Shown here in pieces: positions 49,268 through 57,875 of a stretch of 64,000 bases of DNA (positions are counted from its first letter, which is position 1; each line of letters begins with the position of its first letter). The position numbers and the translations under genes were made by a program. The notes under the pieces are model-generated. The model was not told the DNA's origin and did no database searches. It saw nothing but the letters and a program-made list of their open reading frames with translations. Source of the stretch: SZUA-309 sp050185825 (GTDB taxonomy: Bacteria > Pseudomonadota > Gammaproteobacteria > Pseudomonadales > Azotimanducaceae); the NCBI GenBank assembly GCA_050185825.1, contig JBFWZA010000011.1, positions 1 to 64,000 on the forward strand, read 5' to 3'.

Positions 49268-50536
49268 GTGATCTTCTGGCTGAAAGTTCTGGCGGCGGTC
49301 GTCGTGACCACCGTTCTCTGGGTCGCGCTGGTGCTGGCCTCCGGGCTCGGCGGCTGGCTCCGGGCACCGCTGGCGCCGTCCGGCGACACCGCCGCGTTTG
49401 CGGATGCCGCGCGCCGCTATCTGGATGAGCACAATACGGGCAATGCGGCCTATCGCCTGCTGTCCGGCGGCAAGGTGGTGGACGAGCACTACGTATCGGT
49501 GGGCGAGCCGGTGGATCGGGATACGCTCTTTCAGGTTGCCTCGCTCAGCAAGTGGGTCACGGCCTGGGGCGTGCTCGCGCTGGTGGACCAGGGCCGAATC
49601 GACCTGGACGCACCGGTCAACGATTACCTCGGCCGCTGGCTCCTTCCCGCGGCTGAGCACGACCCGGATCAGGTCACCGTCCGCCGCCTGCTCAGCCATA
49701 CCGCCGGCCTCACCGACGGCCTCGGCTATGGCGGGTTCGAGCCGGGCGAGTCCCGGCAGACCCTGGAGGCATCCCTCAGCAGCGCGAGCGACGCCTCGCC
49801 CGGGGCGGATGGCCGCACCCGGGTGGGCATGGCGCCGGGCCGCGAGTGGCGCTACTCCGGCGGCGGCTACACCCTGCTGCAGCTCCTCATCGAGGAGGTG
49901 TCCGGGCTGCCGTTCGAGGAGTACATGCGCCGGACGGTGCTCCGGCCGCTGGGCATGACCCGCAGCACGTTCGAGCCGGATCTCGCGCGCACGGACAACG
50001 TCGCCACCTTCTACGACACCGACGGTGCCGAGGCCGTCCACTACCGCTTCACCGCGCTCGCGGCCGCGTCGCTGTACACCTCGGTAGCGGACTTGAGCAA
50101 GCTGCTCGGCGCTCACGTGACGGATCCGCCGGGTCGGGGCGTGCTCTCCGAGCAGACCCTCGCGCTCATGCGCACCCCCCACGCGGCGCGCTTCGGGGCG
50201 GACATCTGGGGGCTCGGGGTCATCCTTTACGCGCCGACGGCGACGGGTGACTTCGTCATCGGCCACGACGGCAACAACGAGCCGGCGATCAACACCGCCG
50301 CGCGCGTCGACCCGGTGACCGGCGACGGCATCATCGTCCTGGAGACCGGCGCCCCCCTGCTGGCAACGGCGCTGGCCGGCGAATGGGTGTTCTGGCAGAC
50401 GGGGGTGGTGGATACGCTCGATGTGATCCGGGCAGTGCCCGGGATGACGAGCGCGATGCTGACCGGCACAGCGGTGATCGCGCTGCTGGGTCTGTCCGTG
50501 GCCGTGATGATGCGCCGGCGGCGCAACCGCCCGTGA
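49268..50536 (+). CDS. Serine beta-lactamase-fold hydrolase (class C/EstB-like), membrane-anchored
   Basis: The 422-residue protein has an N-terminal signal anchor (about 7-27), the SxxK catalytic motif VASLSKW (Ser92, Lys95), a tyrosine motif RYSGGGY (Tyr196) and a C-terminal HDGNNEP region in place of KTG. A second helix closes the C-terminus (about 390-412). Substrates of this family include esters and D-amino-acid peptides; resistance is not implied. GTG 49268 has GGGGAG at 5 bases; ATG 49244 is an alternative. Confidence 0.82.
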   Translation: MIFWLKVLAAVVVTTVLWVALVLASGLGGWLRAPLAPSGDTAAFADAARRYLDEHNTGNAAYRLLSGGKVVDEHYVSVGEPVDRDTLFQVASLSKWVTAWGVLALVDQGRIDLDAPVNDYLGRWLLPAAEHDPDQVTVRRLLSHTAGLTDGLGYGGFEPGESRQTLEASLSSASDASPGADGRTRVGMAPGREWRYSGGGYTLLQLLIEEVSGLPFEEYMRRTVLRPLGMTRSTFEPDLARTDNVATFYDTDGAEAVHYRFTALAAASLYTSVADLSKLLGAHVTDPPGRGVLSEQTLALMRTPHAARFGADIWGLGVILYAPTATGDFVIGHDGNNEPAINTAARVDPVTGDGIIVLETGAPLLATALAGEWVFWQTGVVDTLDVIRAVPGMTSAMLTGTAVIALLGLSVAVMMRRRRNRP

Positions 50537-50551
50537 GCGGCGCGTTGCCGA

Positions 50552-51583
50552 TCAGGACGATCCCAGGCTGAGCAGGTTCTCCACCGGCTGATAGGGTGCT
50601 TCCAGATAGGCGACGTCCGCCTCGTCCAGCGCGAGGCGTGTTGCAGCGACCAGCTCGTCGAGCTGCTCCGGCCGGGAAACGCCCACCACCGGAGCCGTGA
50701 TCTCCGGTTTGCCGAGCAGCCAGGCCACGGCGATCTGAGCCGGCTTCACGCCCATCCTGGCTGCCAGCTCGGAGACCCGCTCGGCGACGGTGAAGACATG
50801 ATCGCCGCGGTACAGGCTCTCGGTCCGGGCGCGGTCCCGGCCTTTCGAACGGCTGGTCGAGCCGGCGTCGAAGCTGCCCTTGAAGGAGCCGGCGAGGATG
50901 CCGCGGGCGAGGGGTGACCAGGGCGTCAGTGCCACCCCGGTGCGGGCGCAGTAGGGATTCATCTCCCGCTCTTCCTCCCGGTAGACCAGGTTGTAGTGGT
51001 TCTGCATGGAGACGAACTTCGTCCAGCCGTGCATCTCCGCCGTGAGCTGCAGCTCGGCGAACTGCCACGCGAACATCGACGAAGCGCCGAGGTAGAGCAC
51101 CTTGCCCGCCTTCACCACGTCGTGCAGCGCCTCCAGCGTCTCCTCGATGGGTGGCTGCGCCTGGCCGGGCACACCGTGCGGGTGTCTGTGTATGACAAGA
51201 TGATCGACGTAGTCGTGACCCAGCCGCTTGAGGCAGGCGTCCACGCCCTCGAAGACGTGCTTCCTGGAAAGGCCGCCCTGGTTCGCACCGCGGCCCATGG
51301 GCATGGAGATCTTGGTGGCGAGCACGTACTCGTCCCGCGGCAGCAGCTCTTTGAGCAGCGCGCCGACCACTTCCTCGCTGGCGCCGAGCCCGTAGATGTC
51401 GGCGCAGTCGAAGTAGTAGAGGCCATGCTCGATGGCGGCGCGGAAGATGGGCCGGGCGTCGTCGATGCCGAGGGTCCAGTCGCCCTGGTGGCCGCGGCCC
51501 GGCTGGCCGAAGTTCATGGTGCCCAGGCACAACCGCGACACCCGAAGGCCGCAGTTCCGGCCGAGCTGAACGCTGTCGAGCAT
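50552..51583 (-). CDS. Aldo/keto reductase
   Basis: The 343-residue NAD(P)H-dependent enzyme has the (beta/alpha)8 barrel signatures: FDCADIYGLGASEEVVGALL (Tyr), VLATKISMP (Lys), DHLVIHRHPHG (His) and AWLLGKPEITAPVVGVSRPE. It lies just downstream of the sodium:solute symporter gene on the same strand, separated by 52 bases, and may process what the symporter imports. Confidence 0.88.
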   Translation of the reverse strand: MLDSVQLGRNCGLRVSRLCLGTMNFGQPGRGHQGDWTLGIDDARPIFRAAIEHGLYYFDCADIYGLGASEEVVGALLKELLPRDEYVLATKISMPMGRGANQGGLSRKHVFEGVDACLKRLGHDYVDHLVIHRHPHGVPGQAQPPIEETLEALHDVVKAGKVLYLGASSMFAWQFAELQLTAEMHGWTKFVSMQNHYNLVYREEEREMNPYCARTGVALTPWSPLARGILAGSFKGSFDAGSTSRSKGRDRARTESLYRGDHVFTVAERVSELAARMGVKPAQIAVAWLLGKPEITAPVVGVSRPEQLDELVAATRLALDEADVAYLEAPYQPVENLLSLGSS

Positions 51584-51635
51584 GTCTTCTCCCCCGCGTC
51601 TCCCGAAGGGCGCAGAATGCCACAGCGCCGGGCGT

Positions 51636-53207
51636 TCAGGCAGGCGCCTTTTCCGGCCCGAACATCGCGTCCAGGTGGGCGGCAGGCAGTGGCCGGGTGA
51701 GCCTGGATACCAGCACCGTGGCGAGCACGGAGACGAGCTCGCCCATGGCGGCGCAGGAGTAGGGGTTCGGTCCCTCCGCTTCCAGCCAGGCCACCGCACT
51801 CCGTAGCAGGCCGGGATCGAACCAGTTCGGATCGAACACCTGCAGGTAGAGGGCCGCGAAGGTGAGAAAACCGCCGAGCAGCCCGGCGTAGGCGCCCTGT
51901 CGGGTCACGCCACGCCACAGCGCGCCAACCACCAGCGGGCCGGCGAACGCCGCCATCATGCCGCCGTTGCCGATCCAGACGATGATGGCGATGTTGGTGT
52001 CGATCAGCGCCCAGGCCATGCCCATGGTGAGCAGCAGCACCACCACGGTGGAGATGCGGCTGATGGCGAGCACGCTCGCATCGAGCGCATCGTGGCTGAT
52101 GGTGAGCTTCAGCCGCGGCACGATGGTCCGGCGGTAGATGTCGTTGGCGATGATCTGCGAGGAGGACACCACCAGCCCGTCCGCCGTGCTCATGATGGCC
52201 GAGAGCACGCCGACACCGACCAGAGCGGCGAGCCAGGGCGGGAACAGCTCGATGAAGAGCATGGGCAGGGCCTCGTTCGGGTTCGCCCCCGGCTCGTAGA
52301 GCACATCACCGAGCAGGGCGCGGGCCAGCAGGCCGCCGACCCCGAGCATGGCCATGGTCAGCCCGAACAGGAACGCCAGGCGCACGAAGCGCATGCGGCT
52401 GCCGGTGTCCTTCAGCGCCCAGAGCTTGTTGCCGAGGTGCGGGAGCAGGCCGAGCGGGATGTGGGCGAAGAGGATGGCGGCGATGGACCACCAGGAGTGG
52501 AAGAGGGGCGTTTTCGGGTTGAGCGGTTCGACCAGGTTCGGATCCTGGCGGGTGAGTGCGTCCACCATGCCGGCGAAACCGCCATCGATCCCGTAGCCGA
52601 CCGCGAACATGCCGATCACGATCACGGCGAGCACCAGCATCATCAGGCCCTGGATGCCGTCCGTCAGGATGTCGGCATGGGCGCCGCCGAGCACCACGTA
52701 GACGAGCAGGACCACGGTGGTGATGACCAGCGCCCAGCCCGGCGACAGGCCGAGCATGATCTCGAACATCACCAGGCCCGACACGAGCTGCCCGGCCAGA
52801 TAGAAGAACAGCACCAGCGACAGCAGCGCGACGAGCACGCGCACGCCTTCGGACTGATAGCGGTCGCCCAGATACTCGGGAATGGACCGGTTGCCGAAGC
52901 GGTTTCCCGCCGTGGCGATCAGCCGCATGCTGATCAGGATGCCCAGATAGACGCCGACCGGATAGAGCACGTTGCTCCAGTTGATGACGAAGCCCCACTC
53001 GTAGCCGAGCGCCGGGCTGCCGAGGAACGTGGCGCCGCTGGCCGTGGAGGCGGCAAACGCGAAGGCGAGGAAGACCGGCCCGTAGGAGTTGCGGGCCGTG
53101 GCGAAGTCATCGGCGTGCTTCACCCGCCGCTGGGCGTAGATGCCGATGCCGACCATGAGAGCGATGTAGAGGACCAGGAAGATCCACGACCAGGTGATGA
53201 GCGTCAT
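51636..53207 (-). CDS. Sodium:solute symporter family protein
   Basis: The 523-residue protein has about 13-14 helices with SSSF motifs FAFAASTASGATFLGSPALG, GRLIA-like RSIPEYLGDRYQSEGVRVL, FFYLAGQLVSGLVM and GVLSAIMSTADGLVVSSSQIIANDI. It would import a solute with Na+, which fits the Mrp-based sodium cycle elsewhere in the window. The solute is unknown. Confidence 0.9.
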   Translation of the reverse strand: MTLITWSWIFLVLYIALMVGIGIYAQRRVKHADDFATARNSYGPVFLAFAFAASTASGATFLGSPALGYEWGFVINWSNVLYPVGVYLGILISMRLIATAGNRFGNRSIPEYLGDRYQSEGVRVLVALLSLVLFFYLAGQLVSGLVMFEIMLGLSPGWALVITTVVLLVYVVLGGAHADILTDGIQGLMMLVLAVIVIGMFAVGYGIDGGFAGMVDALTRQDPNLVEPLNPKTPLFHSWWSIAAILFAHIPLGLLPHLGNKLWALKDTGSRMRFVRLAFLFGLTMAMLGVGGLLARALLGDVLYEPGANPNEALPMLFIELFPPWLAALVGVGVLSAIMSTADGLVVSSSQIIANDIYRRTIVPRLKLTISHDALDASVLAISRISTVVVLLLTMGMAWALIDTNIAIIVWIGNGGMMAAFAGPLVVGALWRGVTRQGAYAGLLGGFLTFAALYLQVFDPNWFDPGLLRSAVAWLEAEGPNPYSCAAMGELVSVLATVLVSRLTRPLPAAHLDAMFGPEKAPA

Positions 53208-53226
53208 TCTGTACTGTCTTCCCCGT

Positions 53227-53766
53227 TCAGCTGCCGATTCTCAGCACGGTCAGCGGTCCCTCGAATACGCTCATCGCCTGACCCATGGATTCTCTGGCGC
53301 GGATCAGTTCGCCGTCCAGTGCGAGTACCTCGTCGGCCAGGGCGATGATGCGTCGGTTTGGTTGTGCGTGTGGCGCCGCGGCCCGGAGCTGCCGGGCGGA
53401 CCAGTGAGGGTCACCGGTTTTCATGGTGGCAGCGATCAGCGCGGCGGCCGTGGAGCGGGAGACACCTGCATAGCAGTGAGCCAGAAAGGCGCCCTCCGCG
53501 GGATCCCAGGATTGCGCAAAGTCGATGAGCGTTTCGACGTCGCGGCGGGCAGCGAGAATCTGGTCCGGGCTGTGCTCGCTGATGTCATGCACCGCCACCC
53601 GCAGGTGTCTGGCTTCCTCGAGCTCCCGCGGCCTCTCGGGTTGAAGCTCGGGCTGAATGATGGAAAGCACCCGCACGGGTGCCAGCTCCCGAACAAAGCG
53701 CGGCATTTCAAAGAGGCTGGTCACGAAGATCGTGTGCGGATGCGTGCCTGCCGTGGCCCGGGGCAT
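53227..53766 (-). CDS. Protein-tyrosine-phosphatase-like (DSP) protein
   Basis: The 179-residue cytoplasmic protein has the phosphatase signature HCYAGVSRST (Cys98, Arg104 in CX5R). The general acid aspartate may be Asp61 (HDISEHS). GGAG precedes ATG 53766 by 6 bases. Substrate unknown. It ends 19 bases before the symporter and may be co-transcribed with it; 8 bases separate it from the c'-like cytochrome gene. Confidence 0.82.
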   Translation of the reverse strand: MPRATAGTHPHTIFVTSLFEMPRFVRELAPVRVLSIIQPELQPERPRELEEARHLRVAVHDISEHSPDQILAARRDVETLIDFAQSWDPAEGAFLAHCYAGVSRSTAAALIAATMKTGDPHWSARQLRAAAPHAQPNRRIIALADEVLALDGELIRARESMGQAMSVFEGPLTVLRIGS

Positions 53767-53774
53767 GATGTCTC

Positions 53775-54368
53775 CTAAGGGCTGTCGTCCTCCGGCTCCT
53801 CGAAGTCGTTTGCGGTTGGCGACAGCTCGCCGAACATGCCGCTGCTGGGCAGGTCCGGCTTGAAGGCGATGTGGCAGCCTTCGCACACGTCCACGATCTC
53901 GTCTCCGGCGCGGGAGATACGGACGATGTCCCTGTCGGCGATCGCCTTCACGGCGTGATCACCCGCCGCCTCCAGCCGGTTTGCCCAGGTCGTCCACTGG
54001 GGATTGGACGTCCAGGCCTCGTCCATGGGGCCGTTGCCCGGGATGACCAGCAGCGCGCCGGCCAGCTGCAGCTGATAGGCGCGGTATTCCAGGCTGCGCC
54101 AGTCGCTGTCCGTCCTGGGATTGCGCCAGGCAGCGAGCCAGATCGGATCCGCCGCGCTGTTGACCAGTGCCACCATCACCTCGTTGAGACTCACGGGCAG
54201 GCGCAGACCTTCCGCAGCGCCTGGCGTGGGTGCGGGCAGCACCGCCGGATCCCGATCGCCGCGGGGCCCGCTTTCTCCGCAGCCGGAGAGCGCGCCACCC
54301 GTGGCGAACGCGACACCAGTTGCGAGAACGAAGGCAGGAACTCTGCGCGTGAGGCAGGCGCCGAACAT
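53775..54368 (-). CDS. Cytochrome c'-like haem lipoprotein
   Basis: The 197-residue protein has a signal with lipobox-like SGC (Cys30) and a single haem site CEGCH near its C-terminus (about 163-167, VCEGCHIAFKPD), the position typical of cytochrome c' and cytochrome c-556. Helical segments precede it (EVMVALVNSAADPIWLAAWR, WANRLEAAGDHAVKAIADRD). Such cytochromes bind NO or act in electron transfer. It is divergent from the methyltransferase gene. Confidence 0.78.
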   Translation of the reverse strand: MFGACLTRRVPAFVLATGVAFATGGALSGCGESGPRGDRDPAVLPAPTPGAAEGLRLPVSLNEVMVALVNSAADPIWLAAWRNPRTDSDWRSLEYRAYQLQLAGALLVIPGNGPMDEAWTSNPQWTTWANRLEAAGDHAVKAIADRDIVRISRAGDEIVDVCEGCHIAFKPDLPSSGMFGELSPTANDFEEPEDDSP

Positions 54369-54497
54369 GATGATCTCCCTCCGGACAAGAAGCCGATTCT
54401 AACGGATCTTCCGCCCTCCGCAGCGCCTCGTTGAACGGCAGAGGGATCGCGGCTATGTTCGAGTGCCGAACACGACGCAGCAGAAGAAGGGGAAATC

Positions 54498-55577
54498 ATG
54501 AGCACGGCAGCGGTCGATCCGGACGAGTTGAAGCGGTATTCCTTCACGGTCTGGAACTACAAGATGGGAGAGATGGTGTCGCTGATGATCCACATCGGCG
54601 ACCGGCTCGGGCTGTACAAGGCGCTGGAAGGATCGGGGCCGCTCACGGCCGGTCAGCTCGCGGAGAAGACCGGGCTGCAGGAGCGCTGGCTGCTGGAATG
54701 GCTGCGCGGTCAGGCGGCCGCCAGGCTCATCGACTACCGCCCGGGCGCCGAAGATGCCTTCGAGCTCAGCGCGGTGGGATCGAAGGTGCTCGCGGACGAG
54801 GACGGGTCGCTTGCGTTCGCGGCGGGCGCGTTCTCCGGGCAGACGCCGCCGGAGACCGTTGATAAGCTTGTCGATGCGTTCCGGACGGGTGTCGGCCTTT
54901 CCTATCAGGACCTCGGGCCGAATGCCGCGCACCGCACCGAGCGGATGCTCGGGCCCTGGACGCGCCAGGAGCTGGTGCCGAACATCCTGCCGGCGCTCGA
55001 TGGTGTGACGGCCAGGCTCGAGCAGGGCGCCGTTGCCGCCGACGTGGGCTGCGGGGGCGGCGTGGCGCTGATGGCCATGGCGCAGGCTTACCCGGCAACC
55101 GAGTTCCACGGCTACGATCCGAGCCAGCATGCCATCGACCGCTGCCATGCCAAGGTGGAGGAGCTGGGCCTTGCCAACGTGCGCCTGTTTGTCTCCGGCG
55201 GTGAGAGCCTGCCCAGGACGCCGACCTACGACTTCCTCATCACCTTCGACTGCATTCACGACATGACCCGACCGGCCGAGGTCATCGCCTCCATCCGCCG
55301 CTCGATGAAGGCGGACGGCACCTGGCTGATCAAGGACATCCGCAGCCAGCCCGAGTTCAGGGACAACCTGAGGAACCCGCTGCTGGCCATGTTCTACGGC
55401 TTTTCCGTGTCTGCCTGCATGTCGTCGGCGCTGTCGGAGCCGGACGGCGCCGGGCTCGGGACGCTCGGCTTCAATCCGGAGGTGGCCGAGCGCATGACGC
55501 GGGAAGCAGGATTCTCCAGGTTCCGGATGCACGATTTCGACGATCCGAGCAACCTCTACTACGAGGTGCGGCCGTGA
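54498..55577 (+). CDS. SAM-dependent methyltransferase with N-terminal winged helix
   Basis: The 359-residue protein has a winged-helix dimerisation part (GDRLGLYKALEGSGPLTAGQ LAEKTGLQERWLLEWLRG, about 32-70) and a class I methyltransferase domain (AADVGCGGGVALMAMAQAYP near 180, YDFLITFDCIHDM, GTWLIKDI). It resembles small-molecule O-methyltransferases but also proteins of the so-called methyltransferase-like transcriptional-regulator-type found in actinobacteria. Substrate unknown. Confidence 0.82.
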   Translation: MSTAAVDPDELKRYSFTVWNYKMGEMVSLMIHIGDRLGLYKALEGSGPLTAGQLAEKTGLQERWLLEWLRGQAAARLIDYRPGAEDAFELSAVGSKVLADEDGSLAFAAGAFSGQTPPETVDKLVDAFRTGVGLSYQDLGPNAAHRTERMLGPWTRQELVPNILPALDGVTARLEQGAVAADVGCGGGVALMAMAQAYPATEFHGYDPSQHAIDRCHAKVEELGLANVRLFVSGGESLPRTPTYDFLITFDCIHDMTRPAEVIASIRRSMKADGTWLIKDIRSQPEFRDNLRNPLLAMFYGFSVSACMSSALSEPDGAGLGTLGFNPEVAERMTREAGFSRFRMHDFDDPSNLYYEVRP

Positions 55578-55583
55578 TGCGCC

Positions 55584-56402
55584 TTACCAGGGGTCCAGAC
55601 CGACCAGCCGGCGGCCGAGGCCGGTGAGCTCGGGCAGCGGTCCCGGCTCGGGGATCTGCTGCCCGGGGACGTTCTGGACCACGGCCCAGCGGGGAGGGCG
55701 CTTCTCCTCGAACTCACGGATACGCAGCGTCCGCGCCGCGTCGTCGCCGACGGGGTCCATGGCCACGTACTGAACCCAGCGGGGTCTCGGCGTGAGGTTG
55801 AAGGTGCTGGAGTGTGGCAGCCGGCGGTCCCACACCAGCAGGCTCCCGGCGCGACCGGGCACGGTCACGAGGGCGCCGGGCGGAACCCCGGGACGCCGGG
55901 TTGCGACATGTTCGGGATGCGTCTCGAGATAGGTGCCCAGGTTCCGGTAGATCTCCGGCACGCAGCAGAACGCGCCCTGATCCGCGTCCGTATCCGTCAG
56001 GTAGATCAGGCCCTGCAGCGAGCGTGGTCCGCCCGGGGTGGGCGGGCCGTCCCAGTGCACGGGCTCGGCAGGTTCCCGGGGCCTGGCGTCTGCCTGACTC
56101 GTGGTCTTGAACGAGACCCGATCGAAGGTCACCCAGAGCGCCGGGGTGCCGTGCAGCGCCGCGAACACCTCGTGCACGTCCGGGTGCTGGCGCACGTCCC
56201 ACAGCGACTGCGGATGGTGAACGGGCACGATGCCGTGGCCGCGGGATTGGCCTGCCGGCCACGATTCGGGAACCGATTCGCGCATGCGGAGGAATTCGCA
56301 GATCGTTGCCCGGACCGCGGCACACAACGCTTCCGGCACCACGTCCTCGACGAGCAGGTAGCCGTCGTGTTCGAAACGCTGTTTGTCAGCGTCGGTGATC
56401 AC
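55584..56402 (-). CDS. Phytanoyl-CoA dioxygenase family protein
   Basis: The 272-residue protein has the non-haem iron motif HWD (PVHWDGPPTPGG) and a distal histidine in RRLPHSSTFNL, with downstream Arg in PRPRWVQYVAM for 2-oxoglutarate. It matches the PhyH family and is a paralogue, not a duplicate, of the 9654 gene. I take GTG 56400-56402 as the start, which gives VITDADKQRFEHDGYLLVED; the starts of this gene and the kinase are only 15 bases apart. Substrate unknown. Confidence 0.78.
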   Translation of the reverse strand: MITDADKQRFEHDGYLLVEDVVPEALCAAVRATICEFLRMRESVPESWPAGQSRGHGIVPVHHPQSLWDVRQHPDVHEVFAALHGTPALWVTFDRVSFKTTSQADARPREPAEPVHWDGPPTPGGPRSLQGLIYLTDTDADQGAFCCVPEIYRNLGTYLETHPEHVATRRPGVPPGALVTVPGRAGSLLVWDRRLPHSSTFNLTPRPRWVQYVAMDPVGDDAARTLRIREFEEKRPPRWAVVQNVPGQQIPEPGPLPELTGLGRRLVGLDPW

Positions 56403-56420
56403 CGCTTTAATCCCGCCATG
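56383..56420 (+). promoter_or_regulatory. Sigma-70-type promoter predicting a leaderless kinase transcript
   Basis: TTGTCA (56383-56388), a 17-base spacer and TTTAAT (56406-56411) each match consensus at five of six positions. The predicted transcription start, about 7 bases after the -10, falls at position 56418, the A of the kinase ATG. The 15 bases before the ATG hold no ribosome site. The -35 lies inside the divergent dioxygenase gene. Confidence 0.6.
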
Positions 56421-57872
56421 TCCGACCTGCTTGTCAGCATCGATCTCGGCACCACCCGTTTGAAGGTAGCCGCATACCGTCACGACGGCACTCTAGCGCA
56501 TCAGGTCGTCAGTCGTCACAGCGAGGTAACGGGCACGGGCGACAGGGGGGAGCCGCTCCGCTGGCAGCGGGCCGAGGGCTGGTGGGAAGACACCGTCAGC
56601 GCGACCCGCGAGCTGCTGGCAGCGTTGCCGGCGCACCAGGTGCGAGGCATCGGCCTGTCGGGACGAGGGGGCGCTGCGGTGTTCGCCGATGGGGCGGGCC
56701 GGGTGCTGGTGGATCCCTGGTCGGACAACCGGCATCGGGATCAGTCCCGGACGCTGGCGGGATGGCGCAAGGGCGGGGTGTGGCTGTCCAACTACGGGCT
56801 CGCGCTCATCGCCAAGTATCTGTGGCTCAAGGACCACCAGCCCGAGCTCGCGGGCAGGATCACCCGGGCGTTCTACGCCAAGGACTGGCTGCTCTTCCGG
56901 CTGACCGGCGAGCACGTCACCGACTGGACGTCGGGTCCCGACGCTGCGGCGTGGGATCCGGCGCTCGCACACTGGAACCTGCCGGCGACGCTGCTGCCGA
57001 CGCCGGCGCTGCCCTGGTCGCTTGCCGGTCGGCTCCGCCCCGAGGCGGCGAACCTGCTCGGTCTCGAGGCATCGTTGCCCGTGGCGGTGGGCGCGCACGA
57101 CGGGCTCGCGGCCAACATCGGCGCGGGCGCCATCCGTCCCGGCGACTGCGCGCTGACCCTGGGTACCCACGGAGTGGTCAGGCAGGTGACCGCGGCCAGA
57201 CCCGCCGGTGCCTACCGGTTCTACGGCGTTCCCCCGGATCGACACATCATCGGCGGCAATGCGCTGCTGGCCGGACGCTCTGCCGACTGGCTCGTCGAGC
57301 TGGTCGGTCGAGAGCCGCCGCCAGCGGAGCGTGCGGCCGCCTATGAGACGCTGGAACGGGCGGCAGCGGCCGTGCCGCCGGGTGCGGGCGGCGTCCGCTT
57401 TCTGCCGTTTCTGTCCGGCCAGGTGTCACCGGAGGTCCGGCCGGGAGCCCGGGCACTGTTCGCGGGTCTCGAGCTCGCGCACGGCCGCGGCGAGCTCTAC
57501 CGGGCGGTGCTGGAGGGGGCCGCCTTCGCGATGGCCGATATCTTCGATCAGGTGCGTGCCTGGTGCGGAGAACCGGACCGCATCCGGGCCACGGGTGGCG
57601 GCGCCGAGAGCGCGCTGTGGATGGACCTGCTCACCGCCATGCTCGACCGGCCGGTGGGGCTGGGCGGTCCGGGGGTGGAGGGTCGTGGTGCGGCGATGTG
57701 CCTCGCGGTGGCGCTCGGCTGGTATCCGGATCTCGAGAGCGCGGGCAAGGCCATGGTCCGTGTCGTGCGCGAGACGGAACCGGACCCGCGACTGGTGGCC
57801 CGCTACCGGGAACTCCGCGAGGACTGGCAGGCCCTGAATCGCCTCAGCCGGGAGCTCGACCGACGGCGCTGA
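56418..57872 (+). CDS. FGGY-family carbohydrate kinase
   Basis: The 484-residue ATP-dependent sugar kinase starts with the family phosphate motif SIDLGTTRLKVAAYR, with GLSGRGGAAVF, GAHDGLAANIGAGAIRPGDC, LTLGTHGVVRQVT and RATGGGAESALWMDLLTAML as the later signatures. The substrate is unknown: xylulose, erythritol, glycerol and gluconate kinases share this architecture. The start is likely to be leaderless. Confidence 0.88.
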   Translation: MSDLLVSIDLGTTRLKVAAYRHDGTLAHQVVSRHSEVTGTGDRGEPLRWQRAEGWWEDTVSATRELLAALPAHQVRGIGLSGRGGAAVFADGAGRVLVDPWSDNRHRDQSRTLAGWRKGGVWLSNYGLALIAKYLWLKDHQPELAGRITRAFYAKDWLLFRLTGEHVTDWTSGPDAAAWDPALAHWNLPATLLPTPALPWSLAGRLRPEAANLLGLEASLPVAVGAHDGLAANIGAGAIRPGDCALTLGTHGVVRQVTAARPAGAYRFYGVPPDRHIIGGNALLAGRSADWLVELVGREPPPAERAAAYETLERAAAAVPPGAGGVRFLPFLSGQVSPEVRPGARALFAGLELAHGRGELYRAVLEGAAFAMADIFDQVRAWCGEPDRIRATGGGAESALWMDLLTAMLDRPVGLGGPGVEGRGAAMCLAVALGWYPDLESAGKAMVRVVRETEPDPRLVARYRELREDWQALNRLSRELDRRR

Positions 57873-57875
57873 CGT

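Noticed and set aside
47000..50536. A 1178-codon plus-strand frame across the MFS, SRPBCC and hydrolase genes
   Set aside because: Its first two-thirds are antisense to the recognisable MFS transporter and SRPBCC genes and show the repetitive Arg/His/Gln composition of GC-rich antisense frames; only the last 422 residues are a real gene.
49268..50536. Calling the SxxK hydrolase an antibiotic-resistance beta-lactamase
   Set aside because: The KTG motif is replaced and the protein is membrane-anchored with an extra C-terminal helix; esterase or peptidase-type activity is more likely.
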